The notes under the pieces are model-generated. The model saw nothing but the letters and a program-made list of their open reading frames with translations. It made no database searches and was not told the origin of the DNA. A program made the translations under genes and the position numbers. Source: UBA10133 sp964348455 (GTDB lineage Bacteria > Patescibacteriota > Microgenomatia > UBA1400 > MFAQ01). From it: a stretch of DNA of 64,000 bases. The stretch lies in the NCBI GenBank assembly GCA_964348455.1, contig CAYGCQ010000001.1:1-64000 (forward strand), written 5' to 3'. The number at the start of each line of letters is the position of its first letter. Within the stretch, counting starts at the first letter, position 1. Positions 49,288 to 57,447 of this stretch are shown piece by piece.

Positions 49288-50279
49288 AATTAAAACTATT
49301 TTTACTCACTGCCCTTACCATATTACTTCTGCCGGGATTTGCACTGGCTGATGATGTTGCTAACTTTTCAATTCGTCTTGGCCAGCCAAAGTCTCCAACC
49401 AATCAAAACAACTTCAAGCTCACTTTTGTTGCTTTGGATACGGTGGAATCAGGTAGACAGATTACGGTTAAGTGTTTTAAGAAAACTCCAGCAGATGGAG
49501 GATTCTCTCAGTTCGACACTGACAAGGTTATGATCCCAGGTGGCAACACTGATTACTGTAATGTTACAGATAGTCTTGTAAATTCCGAAGGTTCTTACTC
49601 GTTTTACGTAACAGCAACCACAGACGGGACCACTCTCACCAGTTCTACTGTAAACGTGGATTACAACGTCTCCGGTCCAAGTACTCCTTCAGACTACTCC
49701 AAAGAAAGACTAAACTCTTGCGATTACAAGATAAAATTCAAAACAGCAAATGATGGAAAAACTGTCAAAGTTCAGCTTTTTAGATCAGATACTTTAAACA
49801 TTTCTGTCAATAGTGGATCTGTTCTCTCTAGTGTAAACATTGGACCAAATCAAGAAGGCTCAATCACAAATAGTGTTCCTCAGTGTGGCAAAGACTACTA
49901 CTACGCCATACGTGCTGTAGACGGCTCAGATAACGTTTCCGGAACTGCCGGCGACAGTTTTACTACTACTTCGATTTCCTCCACTGTCATTTCTGCGCAG
50001 GCAGAAATCAATCTAGGTGCTCCAGATTCTGGCGCTATCACCTTAAATGGCGCAACGTCGGGGGTTGCACGGGATGGATTAGATGCACCCGCTGAAGACG
50101 CTTCAGTTTCCGGTACAACGGACGCCGACGGAAACCCTGTATCCGCAACACCATCCATACTTGGAACTTCAACTGAAAGTAAGTGGACATTCAAGAAATG
50201 GCTTGCACTAATTGGTACAGGTTTCATCTTTTACTTTGTTCTTAAGGCATTCCTCGCCGAAAAATCAAATAGCGGTTAA
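49284..50279 (+). CDS. Secreted accessory protein of the sortase locus, 331 aa
   Basis: A signal peptide (1-22, ending ALADD) precedes two beta-sandwich-like regions with Fn3 character (about 25-125 and 130-230, with paired Cys), a Gly/Ala/Ser linker and a C-terminal helix (about 306-325) followed by a short charged tail. No LPXTG is present before the helix. ATG at 49284 overlaps the giant gene's stop (ATGA). It probably sits beside or interacts with the LPDTG protein. No exact family recognised. Confidence 0.7.
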   Translation: MKLKLFLLTALTILLLPGFALADDVANFSIRLGQPKSPTNQNNFKLTFVALDTVESGRQITVKCFKKTPADGGFSQFDTDKVMIPGGNTDYCNVTDSLVNSEGSYSFYVTATTDGTTLTSSTVNVDYNVSGPSTPSDYSKERLNSCDYKIKFKTANDGKTVKVQLFRSDTLNISVNSGSVLSSVNIGPNQEGSITNSVPQCGKDYYYAIRAVDGSDNVSGTAGDSFTTTSISSTVISAQAEINLGAPDSGAITLNGATSGVARDGLDAPAEDASVSGTTDADGNPVSATPSILGTSTESKWTFKKWLALIGTGFIFYFVLKAFLAEKSNSG

Positions 50280-50318
50280 TTAGGGCATCTAGTAATCGTA
50301 CCCAAAGCCTAGACTCTA

Positions 50319-50324
50319 TATAAT
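50319..50324 (+). promoter_or_regulatory. -10 hexamer of the first sortase-like gene
   Basis: TATAAT ends eight bases before the ATG at 50333, so the sortase pair may be transcribed separately from the surface protein. Confidence 0.5.
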
Positions 50325-50332
50325 AAGATTAT

Positions 50333-50914
50333 ATGAACAAGATTCTTGGTCTTAGCATACTTCTATACATCATAATTACACTTAGCAGAATCTTTATTCC
50401 TGTCATCCAACAAGAAATAAGTTACAATCTAAAAAAAGTCGATACATTTACACAGACGAATATAAAAGTAATCACTCCGATAGACGCTGAATTCGGGATC
50501 ATAATTCCAAAGGTAGATGCCAATTCCAGCATAGTTAGCAATGTGGATCCATACGACGAGATAGAGTATGAGAAGGCTTTTGTAAATGGGATAGCGCATG
50601 TAGATGGTTCAGATTTTCCAGGTCAGAAGGGTAACATCTTTCTCTTTTCTCACAATTCAACTGACTCATTTAAATCATCTAGGCTAAATTTCAATTTTTA
50701 CCTTATAAATAAGTTGGATGTTGGTGATGAGGTGAGGCTCTATTACAAGGACGATCTATACGCCTATACAGTTACAGCAAAAGAAATTGTGCCAAGAAGT
50801 ACAGTTGAATATCTCTCGGATGGTAAAACAGATGAGACTCTTACACTTATGACTACATACCCCCCAGGCACTTCACTTATGCGCGTCTTGGTTAAAGCTA
50901 CAAGGAAGCTGTAA
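50333..50914 (+). CDS. Sortase homologue lacking the catalytic cysteine
   Basis: A 193-residue membrane-anchored sortase-fold protein (helix about 5-24). His107 is in NIFLFSHNS and Arg184 in SLMRVLV. The position of the nucleophile reads TLTLMTTYPPGT, with Thr175 where the next gene has Cys175. Everything around it aligns without gaps to the second copy, including FGIIIPK and GNIFLFSH. It therefore should not perform Cys-based transpeptidation; it could be a regulatory or substrate-holding paralogue. The frame is intact, which argues against simple decay. Confidence 0.87.
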   Translation: MNKILGLSILLYIIITLSRIFIPVIQQEISYNLKKVDTFTQTNIKVITPIDAEFGIIIPKVDANSSIVSNVDPYDEIEYEKAFVNGIAHVDGSDFPGQKGNIFLFSHNSTDSFKSSRLNFNFYLINKLDVGDEVRLYYKDDLYAYTVTAKEIVPRSTVEYLSDGKTDETLTLMTTYPPGTSLMRVLVKATRKL

Positions 50915-50953
50915 ATACTTATGACTATTAGGTCTCATATAGAGTAAAACTAG

Positions 50954-51535
50954 ATGAAGTTTATTATTGGATCCACTCTTATACTTTTTGCAATATTAGT
51001 CTTTGGTCTAACATATGCTCCAATTATTCAACAAGAAATTAGCTATAGTCTAAAAAGTAAAAATGTTGAGAGGAATCGGGTTTCAAATGAAATTTCTCCG
51101 GTAGATTTCAACTTTGGAATAATAATTCCAAAAATAGGAGCCAATACTCACGTCATCGAGAACGTCAACCCATTTGAATCTAAAGAATATCAAATTGCCC
51201 TTACTAAGGGAGTGGCTCATGCAAAAGGTTCTGCTTTGCCCGGTGAGGTTGGAAATATTTTTCTGTTCTCGCATTCATCTTCAGATTTTCTAAATGCAAC
51301 CAAGTACAACTCAATTTTTTATCTACTTTCCAAGCTGGAGTCAGGAGATCAGATAAAACTGTTTTTTAGAGACATGGTATACGATTATTCAGTTACCGAT
51401 AAAATGATTGTGAGCTCCAGTGCAATTAATTACCTTACCGACAGTTCAGGTCATGCGACATTAACCCTCATGACCTGTTGGCCCCCAGGAACTTCAATAA
51501 AGCGTCTGATTGTTAGAGCGACTCTCGATAAATAA
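50954..51535 (+). CDS. Sortase (class D/E-like)
   Basis: A 193-residue membrane-anchored transpeptidase with the full triad His107 (NIFLFSHSS), Cys175 (TLTLMTCWPPGT) and Arg184 (SIKRLIV). It should cut LPXTG-type signals between Thr and Gly and join the product to the cell wall or to another protein. The LPDTG protein encoded 1.7 kb upstream is its obvious substrate. It is the same length as the preceding Cys-less copy and clearly a duplicate. Class assignment is tentative. Confidence 0.93.
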   Translation: MKFIIGSTLILFAILVFGLTYAPIIQQEISYSLKSKNVERNRVSNEISPVDFNFGIIIPKIGANTHVIENVNPFESKEYQIALTKGVAHAKGSALPGEVGNIFLFSHSSSDFLNATKYNSIFYLLSKLESGDQIKLFFRDMVYDYSVTDKMIVSSSAINYLTDSSGHATLTLMTCWPPGTSIKRLIVRATLDK

Positions 51536-51584
51536 TTAAATATAACCAATTATTTTTTTGCACCCATTTCAGATTTGAGAGCCA

Positions 51585-53165
51585 CTATTTTTTATCTTCT
51601 TTGGGATATTTAAGAATCAGAGCCACCTGGCTTTCTGAAAGTTTAATCCAGGGTGAACTGTCTGGGTTTATAGCAGAAACAGCAGGACTTTCGCCTTCAT
51701 TCCACCACTTTGCTTGATAGGGAAAACCTTCAAACAGAACTCTCTCACCGCCTTGATAAATCTCTATTCCCGACCAAAGAGGGTATGTCCCTGGTGGTAA
51801 TGTTGGTTGGGGAGCTGGTTTGTCTCCTGGTAGCACGGGGCCTATTAATTGCCAAGGTGTTTCATATGCCTGAAGCACAGGGTTATCTGGCAGGTCTCCC
51901 TTAGTCCACCACTTCGCAATATAGACATTTTTATGCCAAACCACTTTTACTCCTACCTGATAGACTCCTAATTCTTGCCATATTTGATAGGGGCTTTTAT
52001 CAGGAACATCAATGATCTCTTCTTTGGTGATATCATCAGACACTTGTACCACAATTTCTTGCTCAATATTCCCATTAAATCCATTACTAAGAGCTCTCGA
52101 AAAACTGAGCTTTACATCTTTCACCCCGCTACAAGAATCAGATACCCTTTTCAGATCAGCATAATTATCTCCGCATGGAATATCTCGATTAGCTGACCAC
52201 ATAGATATTCTCCCCAAACCATGCTCAAGTGCAAAATTATTCAGTTCTTTGGCGTCCTGTAGAGTGAACACCTCATTAACGATGTCATTTTGACCTATCA
52301 TTGGTGTCGCGCCAATTTTTCGCCAAATTGCTCTGTCACTCAGGTCTATAGATGCTTGCTTGTAAAGGATTCCAAGCTGGCGATGTGTTTGAATTATTCC
52401 CTCTGTGGAAGCAGATATCATAGTTTGTTCAGGAGCTTTTCCGTTTGAGTAGTCCATAGTCATTACATTCACTCCAGCAAGGCTCACTCCATTACTCAAC
52501 ATAATTTCCACAGCTTTTGTTCCCTGTTCAGTAAGTCCTCCTGGGCTCACAGGTAAAGTCAACCACACAGAAAGTTTTTCCTTCTTAGCTATTCTGTTTG
52601 ACTGAAGTGTCGCAATGGCCTTCGCCCGCCGAAGGATGACTTCCTCATTTCCCAAACTTTCTCCCTCCAGATCAAGATCAATTGTATTTACCTCATATCG
52701 ATCAATTACTGATTGATATGCATCTAGAAGTGTATTTTCGTCAATGCAACCCACTGAGAGTTCATCGTTTAAAGCTCCACCGAATGAAATGGCTACTTGT
52801 CCACCAAGTTGTTTTAATCTGGCAATTCTTCGGTCTAAATCAAGTTTATTTCCTGCCTCATCAAGACTGAAGTAGGTTCCCCATGTCGAAGTGCACGGAT
52901 CAGTTTTTGAGGCGACAATAAATGAAAGGACAACATGTGGGCTTGAGGTGGATCCTAAGTGCTCAAAGGGAAAAGTCGGAGTCGAGGTAACGTCGACATA
53001 GGATGCAAACCACGGACGAAATTGTTCCACGGTCTTAGCGTCTATATGCTGTTTGGCTCTGTACATTGATCCTGAGATTATTCCTGCAATTATTAATATC
53101 ATTAAAATAACTCTCGAAATAGATAGCCGTCTAACTTTTTGTATCTTTTGATTATTCGAATTCAT
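51585..53165 (-). CDS. GH18-type glycoside hydrolase with C-terminal chitin-binding-like modules
   Basis: A 526-residue membrane-anchored or secreted enzyme. After one helix (about 17-36), a TIM-barrel domain carries VNTIDLDLEGE, the GH18 DxxDxDxE active-site pattern with the acid Glu, plus GGQVAISFGG and GVNVMTMDYSNG. Two CBM5/12-like modules follow, each with an AKWW motif (NVYIAKWWTKG and FPYQAKWWNEG). It should cleave beta-1,4-linked GlcNAc polymers. The ATG at 53165 lies 7 bp after the upstream synthase stop; an in-frame ATG at 53192 is possible. The pairing suggests trimming of the polymer made by that synthase. Confidence 0.88.
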   Translation of the reverse strand: MNSNNQKIQKVRRLSISRVILMILIIAGIISGSMYRAKQHIDAKTVEQFRPWFASYVDVTSTPTFPFEHLGSTSSPHVVLSFIVASKTDPCTSTWGTYFSLDEAGNKLDLDRRIARLKQLGGQVAISFGGALNDELSVGCIDENTLLDAYQSVIDRYEVNTIDLDLEGESLGNEEVILRRAKAIATLQSNRIAKKEKLSVWLTLPVSPGGLTEQGTKAVEIMLSNGVSLAGVNVMTMDYSNGKAPEQTMISASTEGIIQTHRQLGILYKQASIDLSDRAIWRKIGATPMIGQNDIVNEVFTLQDAKELNNFALEHGLGRISMWSANRDIPCGDNYADLKRVSDSCSGVKDVKLSFSRALSNGFNGNIEQEIVVQVSDDITKEEIIDVPDKSPYQIWQELGVYQVGVKVVWHKNVYIAKWWTKGDLPDNPVLQAYETPWQLIGPVLPGDKPAPQPTLPPGTYPLWSGIEIYQGGERVLFEGFPYQAKWWNEGESPAVSAINPDSSPWIKLSESQVALILKYPKEDKK

Positions 53166-53172
53166 GTTAGAT

Positions 53173-55539
53173 TTATACGACTTCCTCGCCATAATATAGA
53201 GTTGATTTCCAGTCGAACGACGGAGTAGTCTTAAATTCATTGTCTTGAGAGCTTCTTGGAGCATCTACATAAAGCCAGCTAGTTACCCCCAGCCAAATAT
53301 CAGTAATAAGACTCCCGATTCCGATATACGAGATGGTCGCCCATATAGCAGTAGAAGCGTTAAAGGCTGCAAATAAGGCGTTTCCCCAGTTATGTCCTAT
53401 TACATTTCGCCAAACAGTAAACAATGAGAATCCAATAATAAACAAAGGGGCTACCACATAAGGTAGTTCTGTTACAGTACGGTTCTTAACTTTTGGAGTC
53501 CTCGCAAAAGGAATTTTCTTAGATGTAAGTGCTTGTTGCATAGATTTTAAAACTCCAGCCAGATTCACAGGTAATAAAATTAAATTAAATCCGTATATGT
53601 TGAGCACGTCGATTGCTTTATAGCGACAGTATTTTAAATCGCTTCCCATGGCTAAAAAATAAGGTAAGGCTGCAAGGACAACTAGGGGACTTAGGAGACG
53701 TCCATCGTAGGGATATACAAGAAGAAAGAGTAGTCCAAAGCTAGACCAAGCTATCGAGGCCATGTAGTTTAATCTTATTAGTGTTTGCACAGCCGAAACA
53801 TTTTCCATAAGTCGTTTTTTAAAATTATTATGAGTGAATAGTTTTGGCATTATAAGCAGGCCACCATTTGCCCAACGTCTACGTTGAACTACTAGCGACC
53901 CGAAGTCTGGAGGGGTGGCACTGTAGCTTAGACGCTCCGGATAATTTACGAGTTCCCATCCATGTACAGCAAGATCAATACTTGACTCAGTATCTTCGAT
54001 TACAGTGCTGTCTTGAATGTACCTCTTTACTGTATATCCATTTAACTGTTCCATTTCAGCGACATCCTCGAGTGCCCTTTTTCTGATAACAGCATTAGCA
54101 CCGACCCAAAAAGCAGCTCCATACTTACTCATACCCTGATGTAACAAGTGTTGAATGTCAGTTGTTGCACCAGACAGCCGTTCGATGCGCGAAGGAGAGC
54201 CTCTAAAAGAAGAGTATGGTGTTTGAGTAACTGCAACTCGAGAATTACTTGGTTGCTGTAAAAAGTAAACCAACCTCAAGCAGTAATCCCTAAGTAGTAC
54301 TGAGTCGGCGTCAAGTGTAAGTAAGAACTCACTGTCCGGGAAAAATACGCTATTCTTTGTTGGTCTAATTGTGGGCACAAGAGCTAGTCCACCAGCCGAT
54401 TGTTCTTCCTTATACCTTCCACCCATCAAGCCTATATACGAATTCAGGTTCATAGCTTTATTCGGTTCATGTGACAGAGAGATATAGTTTTTTCTTTCGA
54501 AGAAGTCTATCTGGCAACTAAATATAGATATTAATCGCTGGTGAAGCTGACTGACCCTTTCATAAGGAAGTTTGGTCTTTTCTTTAATTGATTTTGCTAA
54601 GGCTTTGGAAACCAGCGATAAATCTTTTGCCAACGCTCTTAGGACTTGATCTGCGAAGAAAACATCTACATGATCATTCATCAGTTCTTTATCTGCAAAA
54701 GTATTTAGCCATTTTGCAGCAAACTTATATTGCATTGCCGTTTTTTTTGTGGTTTCAACAGAGACTAAGTTCAATGTCTTATTATTTTGTTTAAATGAAT
54801 CAAACGCTAAAAGTGAAGATTTAAGAGGTTCTGACAATATTTTTTCAATATTTTTTCCTAGGGATTTTGTTTCTTTAATTCTCTTAATTTGTATCTCGTT
54901 TGAACTATTTGGATTGTCATCAATCAGTAATACGATTCGAATATTTGGGTACTCCTGGAGTGCTGCTGACAAAAGTGTTTTTCGTATAACACCAGGTTCT
55001 TCGCTGTAAGAGGGGACAAGAACGGTAATTTTAGTCTTGTTGCAAAAGAAAAATTTATCAAGTGTAGCTCTTGGTGTGCGCAAGTGTTTGCTGAAACGTT
55101 GTAATGCGCCTTCTCTCGCGATTAAATAAACTAAAGCAGACAATGTTAAGAAAGAAACTACGATTAAATAGCCAAAAATTTCTACGGTAAAGTGATAATT
55201 CTTTGGACCTTCAATTAGTTGTCGAATAACAACTGAAGAAGCATACATTAGCCAAAAAACTACAGTAGAGACTATTGCGAGTCTTGCAAGTGCAATTTTA
55301 AAATTTGTCGGTTTTTCGTGAACTATAGAAAGTGGCCGCATGTCCCTCTCTGTACCCCATTGTCTTTTTTGGGCACATTGAAGTGTGTTCTTTTTTTTGA
55401 ACGAAAACATTCTGTCTTTTTTCATGTCGGAAGGAGGAAGGTTATTCTGAGTAAATAGATAAATAGAAAATTTGTGTTTAAGGGATATTCTAGCATAAAT
55501 AGGAAAGACTATTTTTAAAACATAGATACACATGACCAT
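53173..55539 (-). CDS. Processive GT2 glycosyltransferase (cellulose/chitin synthase-like)
   Basis: A 788-residue membrane enzyme. Two N-terminal helices (about 80-105, 120-140) precede a GT2 domain with ITVLVPSYSEEPGVI, the DxD-type LTLDADSVLL and the acceptor-side VIEDTESS. The processivity motif is QRRRWANGG (Q..RW). Four or more C-terminal helices follow. A helical insert of about 150 residues with basic patches separates the first two motifs. It should polymerise a beta-linked sugar across the membrane. The start is uncertain: the ATG at 55539 is used, but one 38 codons later (MKKDRMF) is possible. It forms an operon with the GH18 gene. Confidence 0.87.
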   Translation of the reverse strand: MVMCIYVLKIVFPIYARISLKHKFSIYLFTQNNLPPSDMKKDRMFSFKKKNTLQCAQKRQWGTERDMRPLSIVHEKPTNFKIALARLAIVSTVVFWLMYASSVVIRQLIEGPKNYHFTVEIFGYLIVVSFLTLSALVYLIAREGALQRFSKHLRTPRATLDKFFFCNKTKITVLVPSYSEEPGVIRKTLLSAALQEYPNIRIVLLIDDNPNSSNEIQIKRIKETKSLGKNIEKILSEPLKSSLLAFDSFKQNNKTLNLVSVETTKKTAMQYKFAAKWLNTFADKELMNDHVDVFFADQVLRALAKDLSLVSKALAKSIKEKTKLPYERVSQLHQRLISIFSCQIDFFERKNYISLSHEPNKAMNLNSYIGLMGGRYKEEQSAGGLALVPTIRPTKNSVFFPDSEFLLTLDADSVLLRDYCLRLVYFLQQPSNSRVAVTQTPYSSFRGSPSRIERLSGATTDIQHLLHQGMSKYGAAFWVGANAVIRKRALEDVAEMEQLNGYTVKRYIQDSTVIEDTESSIDLAVHGWELVNYPERLSYSATPPDFGSLVVQRRRWANGGLLIMPKLFTHNNFKKRLMENVSAVQTLIRLNYMASIAWSSFGLLFLLVYPYDGRLLSPLVVLAALPYFLAMGSDLKYCRYKAIDVLNIYGFNLILLPVNLAGVLKSMQQALTSKKIPFARTPKVKNRTVTELPYVVAPLFIIGFSLFTVWRNVIGHNWGNALFAAFNASTAIWATISYIGIGSLITDIWLGVTSWLYVDAPRSSQDNEFKTTPSFDWKSTLYYGEEVV

Positions 55540-55588
55540 AACATGTAAGAAAAAGTACAGGAGATGTTTTTTACACGAACATCAACCT

Positions 55589-55768
55589 TTAATCTGTGAA
55601 ATTTGTACTGCTGACCGCGTCTCCAAATGAAAGCATGTCCCACAGCCTATTATTTGCCTTATCAATATCTAGTAGTACCGTCGCCGTCGTTATATCCTTC
55701 GGTGGATAATAAACCGCCGCAGTTAACAGCCCTGCAAAAGCAATCATATTATGTATCCACTCTAACAT
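55589..55768 (-). CDS. Small unrecognised protein, 59 aa
   Basis: A short frame, MLEWIHNMIAFAGLLTAAVY then YPPKDITTATVLLDIDKANN, ending at a TAA at 55589. It has an N-terminal hydrophobic helix and a polar tail. Support comes from context: TATACT on the minus strand (55780-55775) ends six bases before its ATG, exactly the spacing of other genes here. It fills a gap otherwise without a gene. It diverges from the MazG-like gene. Confidence 0.55.
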   Translation of the reverse strand: MLEWIHNMIAFAGLLTAAVYYPPKDITTATVLLDIDKANNRLWDMLSFGDAVSSTNFTD

Positions 55769-55774
55769 TTTTTT

Positions 55775-55799
55775 AGTATATCCAAAATATGTATATAAT
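55775..55799. promoter_or_regulatory. Divergent -10 elements
   Basis: Minus-strand TATACT (55780-55775) and plus-strand TATAAT (55794-55799) each end six bases before a start codon (55768 and 55806), giving two leaderless messages. Confidence 0.5.
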
Positions 55800-55805
55800 C
55801 CGCAT

Positions 55806-56108
55806 ATGGTTAGTTTAAAAAAACTTCAAAAACAAATTTACACCAACAAGATAAAAAAGGGTTTTAACACCACTGATATATATAAAGAGTTCTGCCTGAT
55901 TCATGAAGAAGTTTCGGAAGCTTGTCGCGCTCACTATAAAAAAGAATACACGGTAGGTGAAGAACTGGCTGATGTAGTCATATATTTACTAGGTTTATCC
56001 GAGATTCTAAACATCGATCTCGAAAAAGAAATAAAGAGAAAAATCATCAAAAACAAAAAAAGAAAATACAAAAGAGTTGGTGGAGTAATAACTCGAGTCA
56101 GCCGATGA
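55806..56108 (+). CDS. MazG-like nucleotide pyrophosphohydrolase
   Basis: A 100-residue all-helical protein with the MazG-like metal-binding pattern: Glu residues in HEEVSEACRA and the ELADVVIYLLGLSEIL helix, then the NKKRKYKR basic end. Such enzymes hydrolyse (d)NTPs to monophosphates and may remove damaged nucleotides. The Glu-x-x-Glu and Glu-x-x-Asp pairs can be seen. TATAAT ends six bases before the ATG. Substrate unknown. Confidence 0.8.
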   Translation: MVSLKKLQKQIYTNKIKKGFNTTDIYKEFCLIHEEVSEACRAHYKKEYTVGEELADVVIYLLGLSEILNIDLEKEIKRKIIKNKKRKYKRVGGVITRVSR

Positions 56109-56149
56109 ACAGTCTCCCATTATATAAAAATAAATTTTCTTGTGCCATA

Positions 56150-56251
56150 ATCCAGCATTGTAACGAAGTTACAAGCGATTATAAGAGGAAACGCAGTCTG
56201 AATTTTACAATAACCTGGTTATTGTAAAGAAGACGAGTAAGCTCTTATAAT
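56150..56251 (+). other. Structured non-coding region before the CAP-domain gene
   Basis: Three helices are visible. TTGTAAC/GTTACAA forms around GAA (56158-56174). ATTATAAGAG (56178-56187) pairs with CTCTTATAAT (56242-56251). Inside it, TTTACAATAACC pairs with GGTTATTGTAAA (56204-56228). The segment TATAAGAGGAAACGCAGT is shared with the region near 21230. The last TATAAT (56246-56251) also serves as a -10 for the ATG at 56262. Confidence 0.5.
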
Positions 56252-56261
56252 GAATATAGTT

Positions 56262-57164
56262 ATGGCACATCCTGCCCACAGTCTTTTTTTACCTCATCCA
56301 CACAACAACCATAAGGCGAAACTTTTATGGCCTCGTTCGATCATTATTCTTATTGGCTTGTTTATTATGGGAAGAGCGATTGTTGATATCACCATAGGTC
56401 TCCTTCCTGGGGTCCTTGGCTACGCTTCTCAAATTGACCCGTCCAAAATTATCGAACTTACCAACGCTCAACGACTCAACTCTGGACTAGGTGAGGTCAA
56501 GTTAAACTCCGAACTATCACAAGCTGCCGCCGCCAAAGCCGCCGACATGTTCGCAGAAAATTACTGGGCCCATGTTTCTCCTCAAGGCACAGAACCATGG
56601 TACTGGATCTCCAACTCCGGTTATAAGTATCAGCATGCCGGAGAAAATCTTGCTCGAGACTTTAGCAATCCTTCAGACATCGTAAAAGCCTGGATGGCTT
56701 CACCGACTCACAAGCAAAACCTTATGGACGCCAGGTACAAAGATATCGGTGTTGCGGTTGTGGATGGATATATAAATGGTGTGGAGACTACTATAGTAGT
56801 TCAGATGTTTGGTACACCACAGACCTCGGTCGCTCAGATTGCTTCAGATCGCGTAGAAGCCAAGCCTGCATTGGCTCAAGAAACAATACAGGAACCGGTT
56901 CCCGCCTTACTAGACAGCCCTGAGACTCAGGTGGCTGCCACCAGCGAAAAATTAATACCCACTTCAGGTATTTCACCGTTAGACCTGTCCAGATCCTGGT
57001 CTCTAGCATTTGTCATCATCGTCCTCTTTGCTCTCAGTATGGACTGGATCTTTGTCCTTCGTTATAACATCATCAGGATTTCCGGAGATACTTGGGCCCA
57101 TCTAACCTACTTTATTGGCATGGCAGTCATCCTCATTATTATTCGCCAAGGAATTATTTTATGA
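56262..57164 (+). CDS. CAP (SCP/PR1)-domain membrane protein
   Basis: A 300-residue protein with an N-terminal helix (about 26-45), a CAP domain (about 65-185) and a C-terminal pair of helices (about 248-270, 277-298). The CAP domain shows LTNAQRLNSGL, FAENYWAHVSPQGTEPW, the His of YQHAGENLA and GVAVVDGYINGVETTIVVQMFG. Bacterial CAP proteins are of largely unknown function. The ATG at 56262 is ten bases after a TATAAT; an ATG at 56250 would add four residues. The unusual upstream structure may regulate it. The stop overlaps the next start (ATGA). Confidence 0.88.
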   Translation: MAHPAHSLFLPHPHNNHKAKLLWPRSIIILIGLFIMGRAIVDITIGLLPGVLGYASQIDPSKIIELTNAQRLNSGLGEVKLNSELSQAAAAKAADMFAENYWAHVSPQGTEPWYWISNSGYKYQHAGENLARDFSNPSDIVKAWMASPTHKQNLMDARYKDIGVAVVDGYINGVETTIVVQMFGTPQTSVAQIASDRVEAKPALAQETIQEPVPALLDSPETQVAATSEKLIPTSGISPLDLSRSWSLAFVIIVLFALSMDWIFVLRYNIIRISGDTWAHLTYFIGMAVILIIIRQGIIL

Positions 57165-57412
57165 GAAGACCTATCAGTAAAGTGCTCGATTATTTAGTTC
57201 TCAGCTTTATCGTTTCGGCTGCTATTATAGGTATATTAATTTTTAGTGGAAACAAAAATTTTCAAATAATTACAGTCGTAAGTTTGTCTCTTGCGTATAT
57301 TGTATGGGGTATTTTTCATCACTTAAAAGAGGGAACTCTTCACAAGAAAATCGTAGCTGAATATGTCGCCTTTGCAGTTCTCGGGACAGCCTTAGTTATA
57401 GGATTATTTTAG
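57161..57412 (+). CDS. Small three-helix membrane protein, 83 aa
   Basis: No family recognised with certainty. Three hydrophobic segments (about 10-27, 32-49, 63-80) separated by short loops, with HHLKEGTLHKKIVAEY between the last two. It overlaps the CAP-domain gene by 4 bp and is likely co-translated. Confidence 0.7.
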   Translation: MRRPISKVLDYLVLSFIVSAAIIGILIFSGNKNFQIITVVSLSLAYIVWGIFHHLKEGTLHKKIVAEYVAFAVLGTALVIGLF

Positions 57413-57434
57413 TTTTACCACTTGCACTGTAACG

Positions 57435-57440
57435 TATAAT
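57435..57440 (+). promoter_or_regulatory. -10 hexamer of the rhamnose operon
   Basis: TATAAT ends seven bases before the ATG at 57448, marking the probable start of the four-gene rml operon. Confidence 0.5.
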
Positions 57441-57447
57441 AAAAGAA

